This document shows, in pieces, positions 25,765 through 33,806 of a stretch of 64,000 bases of DNA. A program made the translations under genes and the position numbers. The number at the start of each line of letters is the position of its first letter. Within the stretch, counting starts at the first letter, position 1. This DNA is from Bacteroidota bacterium (GTDB taxonomy: Bacteria > Bacteroidota > Bacteroidia > Bacteroidales > Lentimicrobiaceae). The DNA is taken from positions 248,001 through 312,000 of the forward strand of contig JAEZDY010000024.1 of the NCBI GenBank assembly GCA_023417935.1. The letters are read 5' to 3'. The notes beneath the pieces are model-generated. The model was not told where the DNA came from and made no database searches. It was given only the letters and a program-made list of their open reading frames with translations.

Positions 25765-27456
25765 TTACTTATTAGCCTTTGACCATGAATCTTTTAACGC
25801 AACTGTTCTATTGAAAACCAGTCGACCTTCATTACTGTCACTATCGGTACAGAAGTATCCTAAACGTTCAAACTGAAATTTATCAAGTGGCTTAGTTCCT
25901 GAAACTGAAGGCTCAACGTAGCCCTTCATTACTTTAAGTGAATCGGGGTTCAGGTTGGTTTTATAATCTACACCTTCTTCCACATCTTCAGGATCCTCAC
26001 TCATAAAGAGCCTGTCGTATAATCTTACCTCCGCTTCAAGTGCATGATTTGCAGAAACCCAGTGTAGGGTACCTTTCACTTTGCGACTACTTTGCTCTCG
26101 TCCGGAAAGTGTTTCGGGATCATGAGTGCAGTGAATTTCAGTTATTTCACCAGTTTCAGGATCTTTCACTATACTTTCACACTTAATGATATAGGCATAT
26201 TTCAGTCGCACCTCTTTACCTGGTGCAAGGCGGAAGAATTTGTTTGATGGTTCTTCCATGAAGTCATCACGTTCAATGTAAAGCTCGCGACTAAATGGTA
26301 CTTTGCGTGTTCCAGTTTCCGGATCTTCAGGATTATTGACAGCATTCATTTCTTCGGTCTGCCCTTCAGGGTAATTAGTGATAACCAATTTAACCGGATT
26401 AATTACGGCCATCACACGAGGTGCTTTTTTATTAAGGTCTTCACGGATACAAAACTCGAGTAAACTCACATCAATTACATTATCACGCTTGGCAACGCCA
26501 ATGATGTCAGAGAAGTTTCGTATTGATTCAGGTGTATATCCTCTCCTCCGAAGCCCTGATATTGTCGGCATGCGGGGGTCGTCCCATCCGTTTACGAAGT
26601 TATTTTTCACCAGTTCGAGAAGCTTTCGCTTGCTCATAACCGTGTAAGTAATATTTAAACGGGCAAATTCAATTTGCTGAGGTGGGAAGATCTCCAATTC
26701 CTTCACAAACCAATCATACAGAGGCCTATGCACTTCAAACTCCAATGTACAGATACTGTGTGTTATATTCTCAATTGAATCACACTGCCCGTGTGCGAAA
26801 TCATACATAGGATAGATGCACCACTTATCACCTGTGCGGTGGTGATGACCATAAATGATACGGTACATGATTGGATCGCGCATGTGCATATTTGGTGAAG
26901 CCATATCAATCATTGCACGCAATACTCTGGCACCTTCAGGAAATTCACCTGCGCGCATCCTGCGAAGCAGATCGAGGTTTTCTTCTACTGAACGGCTCCT
27001 GTATGGACTTTCAATACCCGGTCGGGTAGGAGTACCTTTTTGTGCAGCAATCTCTTCAGCGGTAAGATCACAAACGTAAGCCTTGCCTTTTTTAACAAGG
27101 GTTTCAGCAAATTCATATATCTGTTCAAAATAATCAGATGCAAAAAATTCACGGTCTTCCCAATCGAAACCTAGCCAATGAACGTCTTCACGGATACTGT
27201 CAACGTACTCAACATCCTCTTTTGCAGGATTGGTATCATCAAAGCGGAGATTACACTTGCCATTGTACTTGGCCGCCGTGCCAAAGTTCAGGCAAATTGA
27301 TTTCGCATGACCAATATGAAGGTATCCATTGGGTTCAGGCGGGAAACGTGTATGTACCCTTGAATCGTTCTTTCCTTTTCGGATATCCTCTTCAATAATA
27401 GCATGTATGAAATTGGTAGGTGCCTTAATTTCGTTTTCAGGTTTATTATCGCTCAT
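25765..27456 (-). CDS. glnS: Glutaminyl-tRNA synthetase
   Basis: Charges tRNA-Gln with glutamine directly. The 563-residue class I enzyme has the HIGH motif in FPPEPNGYLHIGHAKS, RFDDTNPAKED, MYDFAHGQCDSIENITHS and the KMSKS-type VMSKRKLLELV, followed by the two beta-barrel anticodon domains typical of GlnS, not GltX. It is of normal length. The start ATG 27456 lies inside the first unit of a triplicated 22-bp repeat (27441-27506). The tRNA-Gln(CTG) gene is immediately downstream. Confidence 0.97.
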   Translation of the reverse strand: MSDNKPENEIKAPTNFIHAIIEEDIRKGKNDSRVHTRFPPEPNGYLHIGHAKSICLNFGTAAKYNGKCNLRFDDTNPAKEDVEYVDSIREDVHWLGFDWEDREFFASDYFEQIYEFAETLVKKGKAYVCDLTAEEIAAQKGTPTRPGIESPYRSRSVEENLDLLRRMRAGEFPEGARVLRAMIDMASPNMHMRDPIMYRIIYGHHHRTGDKWCIYPMYDFAHGQCDSIENITHSICTLEFEVHRPLYDWFVKELEIFPPQQIEFARLNITYTVMSKRKLLELVKNNFVNGWDDPRMPTISGLRRRGYTPESIRNFSDIIGVAKRDNVIDVSLLEFCIREDLNKKAPRVMAVINPVKLVITNYPEGQTEEMNAVNNPEDPETGTRKVPFSRELYIERDDFMEEPSNKFFRLAPGKEVRLKYAYIIKCESIVKDPETGEITEIHCTHDPETLSGREQSSRKVKGTLHWVSANHALEAEVRLYDRLFMSEDPEDVEEGVDYKTNLNPDSLKVMKGYVEPSVSGTKPLDKFQFERLGYFCTDSDSNEGRLVFNRTVALKDSWSKANK

Positions 27457-27506
27457 ATAACAGTTTATTATCGCTCAGATAGCAGTTTATTACCACTCAT
27501 TTAGCT
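27441..27506. repeat. Three tandem 22-bp repeats over the glnS start
   Basis: Units 27441-27462, 27463-27484 and 27485-27506 all begin GTTTATTA. The first two differ at two positions, the second and third at five. Unit 1 covers the glnS start codon and first five codons. Because 22 is not a multiple of three, the outer copy makes a separate mini-frame on the minus strand (ATG at 27500, ten codons, MSGNKLLSER), ending 30 nt before... the true start region. Confidence 0.85.
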
Positions 27507-27531
27507 GGGTCCTCAAAAATATTTCAGGGTG

Positions 27532-27565
27532 CAAAATTAACTATTATTCTGCAGTATGCATCAAA
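27532..27565 (-). promoter_or_regulatory. Promoter of glnS
   Basis: On the minus strand TTTG (27565-27562), 22 nt spacer, then TAATTTTG (27539-27532), an exact TAnnTTTG match. The inferred mRNA leader would contain the two extra 22-bp repeats before the glnS start. Confidence 0.6.
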
Positions 27566-27644
27566 GAAAACTTTCCTTTGGCACATGAACAAAAATGTAA
27601 TATTCCACGATTGTATGTTATAGTTATGTAACCAAAGAAAAAAT

Positions 27645-28526
27645 ATGATGGAAAAAATGAAATTCAAAAAGATCAAAGTTGCACTTTACTTTCTTCTTTT
27701 AATCGTAGCTGGTGCCGTGCTAACCGGATGTTGGGGTGATAGTGGCTCAAACAGCACCAATAAAGGAAACAAGGCTGACAAGAATATGAACATTGTAAGC
27801 CAGAAAACCACTTATATGGCTGATAATGATACTATGGTTGGCTATTTATTTTATGACGAAAACAGCAATGAGGAAAAACCAGGCATCATAGTTATACATG
27901 AGTGGTGGGGGAATAACTCTTATGCCCAAAAAAGGGCCGAAATGCTGGCTGAACTGGGTTACACAGTTTTAGCTGCCGATATGTATGGTAATGGCCTCAC
28001 TGTAGAAACACCACAAGAGGCTCAGAAAAATGCTGAAGTAGTTTATAGTAATCCTGAACTGCTCAAAGTGCGAATGATGGCTGCGCATCAGGCATTGGCG
28101 AAAAGCGATAAAGTGGACAAAGATAAAATTGCTGCCGTGGGTTACTGTTTTGGAGGAACTGTGGGTCTGGCTGCGGCCAATATGGAAGTGCCAGTAAAAC
28201 CGGTAATTAGTTTCCATGGTGGACTACAAGGCTTTTCAGCATCTCCTGCAATTAAAAATACGCCTGTACTGATATGCAATGGTGAGGCTGATAAATTTAT
28301 ATCAGTTGAAGATAAGGAGCGGTTTAAAAAGCAAATGGATAGTATAGGCGCCAATTATGATTTTATTGAATACGAGGATGCAACCCATGCTTTTACTAAC
28401 TGGAACTCAACTCAAACAGGCAGGAAGTTCAATATGCCAATTGCATACAATGAAGAAGCCGACAAGAAATCATGGGAGGATATGAAGAAGTTCCTTGCTA
28501 AGCACTTCCCATCTAGTAATGATTAA
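27645..28526 (+). CDS. Dienelactone-hydrolase-family lipoprotein
   Basis: Alpha/beta hydrolase of 293 residues attached to the envelope. A basic start and hydrophobic segment lead to the lipobox LTGC (Cys29). The DLH triad is visible: Cys in VGYCFGGTVGL, Asp in CNGEADKFIS and His in DATHAFTN. The oxyanion/substrate region reads IVIHEWWGNN. DLH proteins cleave cyclic esters such as dienelactones, but the exported lipoprotein forms have no settled substrate. The DUF305 gene follows 12 bp later and is probably co-transcribed. Confidence 0.9.
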   Translation: MMEKMKFKKIKVALYFLLLIVAGAVLTGCWGDSGSNSTNKGNKADKNMNIVSQKTTYMADNDTMVGYLFYDENSNEEKPGIIVIHEWWGNNSYAQKRAEMLAELGYTVLAADMYGNGLTVETPQEAQKNAEVVYSNPELLKVRMMAAHQALAKSDKVDKDKIAAVGYCFGGTVGLAAANMEVPVKPVISFHGGLQGFSASPAIKNTPVLICNGEADKFISVEDKERFKKQMDSIGANYDFIEYEDATHAFTNWNSTQTGRKFNMPIAYNEEADKKSWEDMKKFLAKHFPSSND

Positions 28527-28538
28527 TCTATATTAAAT

Positions 28539-29030
28539 ATGACGATAATGGAAAATATTGACCGTAGGGAAGGAAACAAAGGAAAGAATAACATGTATAC
28601 CAGGTTCTTCCTGATGTTAGGTGGTTCATTTATTGCGATGTACATTTCAATGTATTTAAATACGTATCAGATTGATCATGTGCATTTCAGCCTCACAAGG
28701 TTCTATATGACCTGCTTAGGTATATCAGCAATGGCAGTTATTATGTTACTATTCATGTTGCACATGTATAAGAACAGGAAGAAAAACATTGCAATACTCC
28801 TGGGCAGTTTAATTCTCTTTTTAAGCGCCTTAACGTTGGTGAGAACGCAAACTCCCATTGCTGATGTACTATATATGAAAGCAATGATTCCCCATCATTC
28901 AATTGCCATACTTGCCAGTGAAAGGGCAAACATTAAAGACCCTGAAGTTAGAAAGCTGGCAGATGAGATTATTAAAAGTCAGGAAAGAGAAATCAAAGAA
29001 ATGAAAGAGCTTATTAAGAAATTGGAATAA
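28539..29030 (+). CDS. DUF305 membrane protein
   Basis: 163 residues. After a short polar start come three hydrophobic segments (about residues 22-39, 54-74 and 82-101), then a helical DUF305 domain with the signature YMKAMIPHHSIAILASERA and IIKSQEREIKEMKELI. The paired His-His is conserved in a family linked to ferritin-like or metal-associated folds. The start could also be ATG 28548 or 28593 (MYTRFFLMLGG); the later one begins where homologues that I remember are conserved. Partner of the upstream DLH gene by spacing. Confidence 0.82.
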   Translation: MTIMENIDRREGNKGKNNMYTRFFLMLGGSFIAMYISMYLNTYQIDHVHFSLTRFYMTCLGISAMAVIMLLFMLHMYKNRKKNIAILLGSLILFLSALTLVRTQTPIADVLYMKAMIPHHSIAILASERANIKDPEVRKLADEIIKSQEREIKEMKELIKKLE

Positions 29031-29159
29031 AATTAGTAATCTAGAGCTATCAGAATTAATTGACGAGGGTTTAGTTTTATTATGCCGAATCCCTGGTATA
29101 AGCGATTGGGTATGACCCAAAACTGCACTTTGAAGCATGTTTTGTAAGATTTAGCACCT

Positions 29160-29636
29160 ATGCAAAAAAAGAGTGCTGGCATTTTATTATATCGATTTAG
29201 TAATGCTGAACTGCAGGTACTCATAGTACATCCAGGGGGTCCTTTTTGGAGAAATAAGGATGAAGGGGCTTGGTCTATTCCTAAAGGAGAATTTGAAACT
29301 GAAGCTCCTCTTGAAGCTGCTTTACGCGAGTTTAAAGAGGAAACCGGAGCCACTTTGTCAGGTGCATTTATTGAACTAACGCCGGTTAAAATGAAAAGCG
29401 GTAAGGTTATATTTGCTTTTGCACATCAGGCAGACCTTGATGTTAATACAATTAGCAGCAATACTTTCATTGTTGAGTGGCCCCCTCAATCAGATAAGTT
29501 TCAACAATTCCCCGAGGTTGATGCTGCTTCATGGGCAAATTACGCTACGTGCTCCAAAAAGCTTAATCCTGCATTATTACCACTGGTGGATGAATTAACA
29601 GCTATGTTAAATCAATCTGACGCCATTAGGTATTAG
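29160..29636 (+). CDS. NUDIX hydrolase (diadenosine-polyphosphate-type) with a shortened box
   Basis: 158-residue pyrophosphohydrolase. The start (KKSAGILLYRFSNAELQVLIVHPGGPFW) and the phrase GAWSIPKGEF match the AP4A-hydrolase-like NUDIX branch. The box reads GEFETEAPLEAALREFKEET followed by GA. REFKEETG is intact, but the loop between the first Gly and the upstream Glu is one residue shorter than the consensus G-x5-E. All metal-binding Glu residues remain, so activity is still plausible. Monocistronic, convergent with mlaD. Confidence 0.85.
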   Translation: MQKKSAGILLYRFSNAELQVLIVHPGGPFWRNKDEGAWSIPKGEFETEAPLEAALREFKEETGATLSGAFIELTPVKMKSGKVIFAFAHQADLDVNTISSNTFIVEWPPQSDKFQQFPEVDAASWANYATCSKKLNPALLPLVDELTAMLNQSDAIRY

Positions 29637-29643
29637 AGAAGTA

Positions 29644-29775
29644 TCTTCACCTTTATCTTTCCTTATTAAGGGAGTTTAGATCTAAGATCTTCACTTTTAT
29701 CCTGCTTTAATGAGGGAATTTACTTCTTAGTTCTTCACTTTTATTTTTCCTTAATAAGAGCGTTTTGTTCTTCAG
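29644..29775. repeat. Three tandem 44-bp repeats at the mlaD 3' end
   Basis: Units 29644-29687, 29688-29731 and 29732-29775 each begin TCTTCAC(C/T)TTTAT and contain a T(T/C)CTT(A/T)A(A/T)..A-rich centre. Unit 3 covers the last codons and stop of mlaD (stop 29741-29743), and units 1-2 fill the gap to the Nudix gene. The array spans 132 bp. It looks like a duplication of the gene's own 3' end that has since decayed. Confidence 0.75.
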
Positions 29776-30469
29776 CTTCACGCTTTTTCTTTTCTGCGGC
29801 TTTTTTCTTCTTGTTGAAATACCCTCTAAGTAAAAAGTTACTCTTTGCAGCGTTCATGTTCTCATCCAGTCCTTTTGAGCTTTGTTTCAGGTTGACAATT
29901 GTTTGATTGAGATTTTCAGCTATGGTTGAATCTTGTATAAGTCGGCCTATGGTGCCTTCACCACTATTTATCTTAGTCATTATCTCTGAAAGTTGGAGGG
30001 TAATGATTTCCGCGTTTGCTGCTGTTACTTCAATGCTTGCCATTATTGCATCAGTTTCAACTGGTTCATTTGATATTAATGCATGACCATCAAGTGCAAG
30101 CTTTCCACTATCACTGCCTTGTGAAATAATCAGTAGCCTGTCGCCAATTAGTCCTTCTGATCCTATTGAAACTTCACAATCAGTTTTTATAAACTGCTGA
30201 ATATCCTTACGGAGAAGCATATAAACTTTTACGGTTGAATCATTTATAATTTTGATATTATCAACTGTTCCAATACTTATGCCTGAAAAGCGGATGTTAT
30301 TACCCACCTGCAGGCCACTAACATTATAAAATGTGGTAGTGAGTCCAAATACAGGGTTGAACAGGTTTTTTTGTTTTCCGATGATAAATATTGCTACCAG
30401 AAAGATGGCCAAACCACCTATTATGAAGAAGCCAAGTCGAACTTTGAATTTTTGTGAATGCGTATCCAT
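29741..30469 (-). CDS. mlaD: MCE-domain protein MlaD (lipid transport)
   Basis: Membrane-anchored substrate-binding subunit of an MCE-type lipid ABC transporter. 242 residues: basic start, one membrane helix (about residues 12-30) and an MCE domain (about 36-115, with GLQVGNNIRFSGISIGTVDNI and VSIGSEGLIGDRLLII). A helical region (about 140-205, with NSGEGTIGRLIQD) and a Lys-rich tail (FNKKKKAAEKKKREAEEQ) complete it. It is the last gene of mlaE-mlaF-mlaD, 40 bp after mlaF. The tail-coding bases lie in the 44-bp repeat array. Confidence 0.92.
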   Translation of the reverse strand: MDTHSQKFKVRLGFFIIGGLAIFLVAIFIIGKQKNLFNPVFGLTTTFYNVSGLQVGNNIRFSGISIGTVDNIKIINDSTVKVYMLLRKDIQQFIKTDCEVSIGSEGLIGDRLLIISQGSDSGKLALDGHALISNEPVETDAIMASIEVTAANAEIITLQLSEIMTKINSGEGTIGRLIQDSTIAENLNQTIVNLKQSSKGLDENMNAAKSNFLLRGYFNKKKKAAEKKKREAEEQNALIKEK

Positions 30470-30509
30470 TGTGTTTTTAATTTAGTATTGTGGTTTGTTT
30501 ATAATGCGT

Positions 30510-31292
30510 TTAATGAAAAAATGCATGGATCATCGGATCAGTGGAACTCTCAAAGTCATCCACGTTACCTTCACGGTATAACATGCCTTCATGCAACATC
30601 ACAATCCGATTAGCAGTTTTGAGGGCACATTTGATGTCATGTGTGATGATGATAGATGAAGTTTTGTATTTCATTTGCACATCGTTTATTAAAGTACTTA
30701 TTTCGTCGGAAGTTACCGGATCAAGTCCTGTAGTTGGCTCATCATACAACATGATTGAAGGATCAACAATGATGGTTCGGGCCAGGCTTATTCTTTTTCG
30801 CATACCACCTGATAGTTCTGAAGGCATCTTGTTAATAACCCCCGGAAGGCCAACATTTTCAAGCACTTCATTAATCTTTGAATCCATTTCTTTTTTAGTG
30901 AGTTTCTTCCCGCTTCTAACCAGTGGAAATTCCAGGTTCTGTTTAACAGTCATTGAATCGTACAATGCACCACTTTGAAACAGGAAACCAACTTTCTGCC
31001 GATATTCATCTATCTCTCTCGATCGCATTGTTTTAATATCTTTCCCAAATACATCAATAGTGCCCTTGTCGTGCCTCAACAGGCCGGCAATGCATTTAAT
31101 GAGAACTGATTTACCGGTGCCCGATTTACCCAACACCACAAGGTTTTCTCCCTTGTATAATTTTATGGATACATCCTGTAATACAGGAACTCCTGCAAAT
31201 GCCTTGGCTACGTTTGAAATGTTGATCACCGGATTATTACTCAGTGAATTGAACGTATTATGGTTGAGTAATTGTGTATTAGCTATGTTCAT
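30510..31292 (-). CDS. mlaF: ABC ATPase of the MCE lipid transporter
   Basis: ATP-binding subunit, 260 residues. Walker A is VLGKSGTGKSVLIK, the ABC signature is LSGGMRKRISLAR, Walker B is SIMLYDEPTTGLD and the switch His is in IIITHDIKCAL. This subclass drives lipid movement between the membranes together with MlaE and MlaD. The ATG overlaps the mlaE stop by one base (TAATG), indicating coupled translation. Confidence 0.94.
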   Translation of the reverse strand: MNIANTQLLNHNTFNSLSNNPVINISNVAKAFAGVPVLQDVSIKLYKGENLVVLGKSGTGKSVLIKCIAGLLRHDKGTIDVFGKDIKTMRSREIDEYRQKVGFLFQSGALYDSMTVKQNLEFPLVRSGKKLTKKEMDSKINEVLENVGLPGVINKMPSELSGGMRKRISLARTIIVDPSIMLYDEPTTGLDPVTSDEISTLINDVQMKYKTSSIIITHDIKCALKTANRIVMLHEGMLYREGNVDDFESSTDPMIHAFFH

Positions 31293-32149
31293 TATACCAT
31301 CATATCAGTTATTTGTACTGCTATCATATCCACCACCAGTACCAGCAGCGAGGAAAGAACTACGGCTGAATTAGCAGCTTTTCCAACACTCTCTGTGCCT
31401 CTGCCTGCATGGTAACCCTTATAGGTTCCTACCATTCCAATTACTGCCCCGAAGAAAAAAGTTTTTATGACTGCAGGAAATAGATCAATGAAATCAATTG
31501 CACCGAATGCCTGGGCAATAAAAAGGGAGAAGGTAACATCACCCTTTATATTGGCGCCACCCCAACTTGCCAGTATGCCAAACATATCAGCATAAAGTAC
31601 CAGAAGTGGAATCATTAATGTTGCTGCAAGAACCCGTGTGACTACTAAAAATCTGATTGGGTGGGTGGACGACACCTCCATAGCATCTATTTGCTCGGTA
31701 ACTTTCATTGAACCCAACTCTGCACCTATCCCTGATCCTATTTTACCTGCACAGATGAGGGCTGTTATTACAGGTCCCATCTCTCTTATCAATGATACAG
31801 CAACCATCCCGGGAAGCATTGATACTGCTCCAAAATCTACCAGTACCGGTCGTGATTGAATGGTAAGGACTAAACCCATAATACCGCCGGTGATCGTAAT
31901 TAGAGGCAGTGTCTTTACTCCAATCTGGAAGCATTGTCTCAGGAATTCCTTAAATTCAAATTTGCGTGAAAAAGTACCTTTCAGAACCAGCATCATGAAA
32001 AGAAAAACATCTGCAACATCAGTCATGAAGTTACCTGTCGCTTCGGCTTTGGCCACTGTGTTAGCTCCAACATTCGTAATTGAGGCAACAGTTACGGTGC
32101 GTAGCTTGGGAATTACTTTCGTATCGGGTATTAGCTTTTTTATTTTCAT
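31292..32149 (-). CDS. mlaE: ABC permease MlaE of the MCE lipid transporter
   Basis: Inner-membrane permease of 285 residues with the MlaE signature FRQCFQIGVKTLPLITITGG-like region, SLIREMGPVITALICAGKIGSGIGAELGSM with the IDAMEV coupling helix, and the C-terminal IGMVGTYKGYHAGRGTESVG. I chose ATG 32149 (MKIKKLIPDTK) because the longer frame from 32221 adds 24 unlike residues that would span the promoter box at 32184-32191. First gene of mlaE-mlaF-mlaD. Such systems keep the outer-membrane lipid asymmetry (retrograde or anterograde direction not decided here). Confidence 0.93.
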   Translation of the reverse strand: MKIKKLIPDTKVIPKLRTVTVASITNVGANTVAKAEATGNFMTDVADVFLFMMLVLKGTFSRKFEFKEFLRQCFQIGVKTLPLITITGGIMGLVLTIQSRPVLVDFGAVSMLPGMVAVSLIREMGPVITALICAGKIGSGIGAELGSMKVTEQIDAMEVSSTHPIRFLVVTRVLAATLMIPLLVLYADMFGILASWGGANIKGDVTFSLFIAQAFGAIDFIDLFPAVIKTFFFGAVIGMVGTYKGYHAGRGTESVGKAANSAVVLSSLLVLVVDMIAVQITDMMV

Positions 32150-32183
32150 AAAATTATAGGAAGGATCAAATTGATCGTGCCTA

Positions 32184-32191
32184 CAAAAGTA
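32184..32191 (-). promoter_or_regulatory. -7 promoter box of the mlaE operon
   Basis: Minus-strand TACTTTTG matches TAnnTTTG and lies 34 nt before ATG 32149. It sets the mlaE start downstream of 32184. The -33 box is not clear. Confidence 0.5.
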
Positions 32192-32408
32192 TTCATGGCT
32201 GCAAATGAATGTGTTACACAAATATTATATTAGTTGCAACATCCACAGTCAGATATCATGAATTCAAAACAGAAGACTTTGATTAAGTCTGCATTGTGAA
32301 TCGTCACAACTGTGAATGTTACAAGTCATTTATTTATTTGTGTAATTGTTTTGCCCCAGTCATGAGTCACCTTTGCATCGTGACAATCTACAAACAATAA
32401 CACCAAAA

Positions 32409-32942
32409 ATGAAGTCAATTAAGAAGTCAATTAAACTAATTATTATCGCTGTTGCTCTTTCCTTTGGAGGTTTGCTTCAAGCGCAAGTGTCATTGAATGT
32501 GAATGTTGGTAGCCCTCCCATGTGGGGACCTGCCGGATACAACAACGTTCAATATTATTATCTTCCCGATGTTTATTCATATTACGATGTTCATTCCTCA
32601 CAATTCATTTACTACGAAGGGGGTAAGTGGGTAAGGAAAGCGCAACTTCCTGGCAGATACAGGAATTACGATCTATTTTCAGGATATAAGGTGGTGTTAT
32701 CAGATTATCGAGGAAACTCACCTTATGCGCATTACAAGCAGCATAAATCCAAATATGCAAAAGGATATCGTGGCAAACATCAGGATAATATTGGTCCAAA
32801 GCCCGGACATGGCAATAAGTCAAATAATAACAATGCTGTCAGAAAATCAGTAAATCAATCGAAGCAAGTAAAACATAATAGCAGCACAGGCAATAATAAC
32901 CATAACGCCAAGGGAAATAAAGGTAGTAAAGGCAAGAAGTAA
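32409..32942 (+). CDS. Secreted protein with basic Asn/Gly/Lys-rich tail
   Basis: 177 residues from ATG 32409 (MKSIKKSIKLIIIAVALSFGG), with a signal peptide cleaved about QAQ. The folded part has a Tyr-rich pattern (NVQYYYLPDVYSYYDVHSSQ, FIYYEGGKWVRKAQLPGRYR). From about residue 115 the protein is low-complexity and strongly basic (HGNKSNNNNAVRKSV, GNKGSKGKK). I recall similar periplasmic proteins in Bacteroidota but know no function. The in-frame ATG at 32346 lacks a signal peptide directly after it, so it was not used. The tail could bind polyanions such as LPS or nucleic acid (speculative). Confidence 0.7.
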   Translation: MKSIKKSIKLIIIAVALSFGGLLQAQVSLNVNVGSPPMWGPAGYNNVQYYYLPDVYSYYDVHSSQFIYYEGGKWVRKAQLPGRYRNYDLFSGYKVVLSDYRGNSPYAHYKQHKSKYAKGYRGKHQDNIGPKPGHGNKSNNNNAVRKSVNQSKQVKHNSSTGNNNHNAKGNKGSKGKK

Positions 32943-33027
32943 AAATGCACAGCATTATATTTAAAGCTTTCTAAATCACAACATTACAAGAATTAAACAA
33001 CTAAACTAACAACTTAAAATCAAAAAA

Positions 33028-33567
33028 ATGAAAACAAGTATTTTTACTGCGATCACAGTGTTAATGATGATGACCACCACTTCATTTTCGCAAAACACAA
33101 CATCTTCTGAAAACCATGGAGGTGTTTTGAATCTTGGCTTAGGAATTGGTGGCTATTCAGGTTACTACGGTTATGCCGGACGCTCATTACCAGTATTTAC
33201 AGTTAATTATGAATTTGACGTTGCCCGCAATTTTACACTGGCTCCATTTGTTTCACTATACTCATACAGGCACAATGAAGATCATTACCGTGAAACCATT
33301 ATTCCTATAGGTGTTAAGGGTTCCTTATACCTGGATCAGATACTTAATGCAGGTTCTGACTGGGATTTCTATCTTGCTGGTTCATTAGGATTTGCTCTCA
33401 GGAATTCAAGATGGGATGATGGTTACAACGGAAACACGTTATATCATGATAGAAGTCCGTTGTTCCTTGATTTACATGTTGGAACAGAATACCACATCAG
33501 TAACAACCTAGGTCTCTTCCTCGATTTGTCAACTGGGGTCTCAACTATAGGACTTTCATTCCACTAG
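33028..33567 (+). CDS. Outer-membrane beta-barrel protein (OmpW/opacity-like size)
   Basis: 179 residues with signal peptide MKTSIFTAITVLMMMTTTSFS. The mature part has alternating strands and Gly/Tyr-rich turns (LNLGLGIGGYSGYYGYAGR, FTLAPFVSLYSYRH, FYLAGSLGFALRN, LFLDLSTGVSTIGLSFH), fitting a small 8-strand barrel. A strong hairpin terminator follows at 33630. No specific ligand. Confidence 0.7.
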   Translation: MKTSIFTAITVLMMMTTTSFSQNTTSSENHGGVLNLGLGIGGYSGYYGYAGRSLPVFTVNYEFDVARNFTLAPFVSLYSYRHNEDHYRETIIPIGVKGSLYLDQILNAGSDWDFYLAGSLGFALRNSRWDDGYNGNTLYHDRSPLFLDLHVGTEYHISNNLGLFLDLSTGVSTIGLSFH

Positions 33568-33629
33568 ATAAAAAAAATGGCTATAGTAAGCCACTCTGGT
33601 TAATAACTACAAATAGCTCTTAAAACCAA

Positions 33630-33662
33630 CAAGTATTTTCAGGCTCGTCCTGAAAGTACTTG
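33630..33662 (+). terminator. Terminator after the barrel gene
   Basis: Fourteen-bp stem (33630-33643 with 33649-33662) with one G-T pair, a five-base loop CTCGT and a following T-rich run (GTTTCATTTT). It lies 63 bp after the stop at 33567. Confidence 0.8.
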
Positions 33663-33708
33663 TTTCATTTTACCAATATTTAGTTGGGGGCACTGTGTCG
33701 CGTATATC

Positions 33709-33739
33709 TTGGCATTGTAACCTAATCTTTATATTTTTG
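33709..33739 (+). promoter_or_regulatory. Promoter upstream of the gene at 33807
   Basis: TTG (33709-33711), 20-nt spacer, then TATTTTTG (33732-33739), a full -7 match. It ends 67 nt before the ATG. Confidence 0.5.
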
Positions 33740-33806
33740 TAAATGAACAAAGAACTTAAACTCCATTACTTTGGCCTTGAATAAAAAAATGCAAATTTGA
33801 AGCAAT

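Noticed and set aside
33743..33784. Thirteen-codon leader peptide before the gene at 33807
   Set aside because: ATG AAC AAA to TAA exists but there is no attenuator or repeated codon to suggest function.
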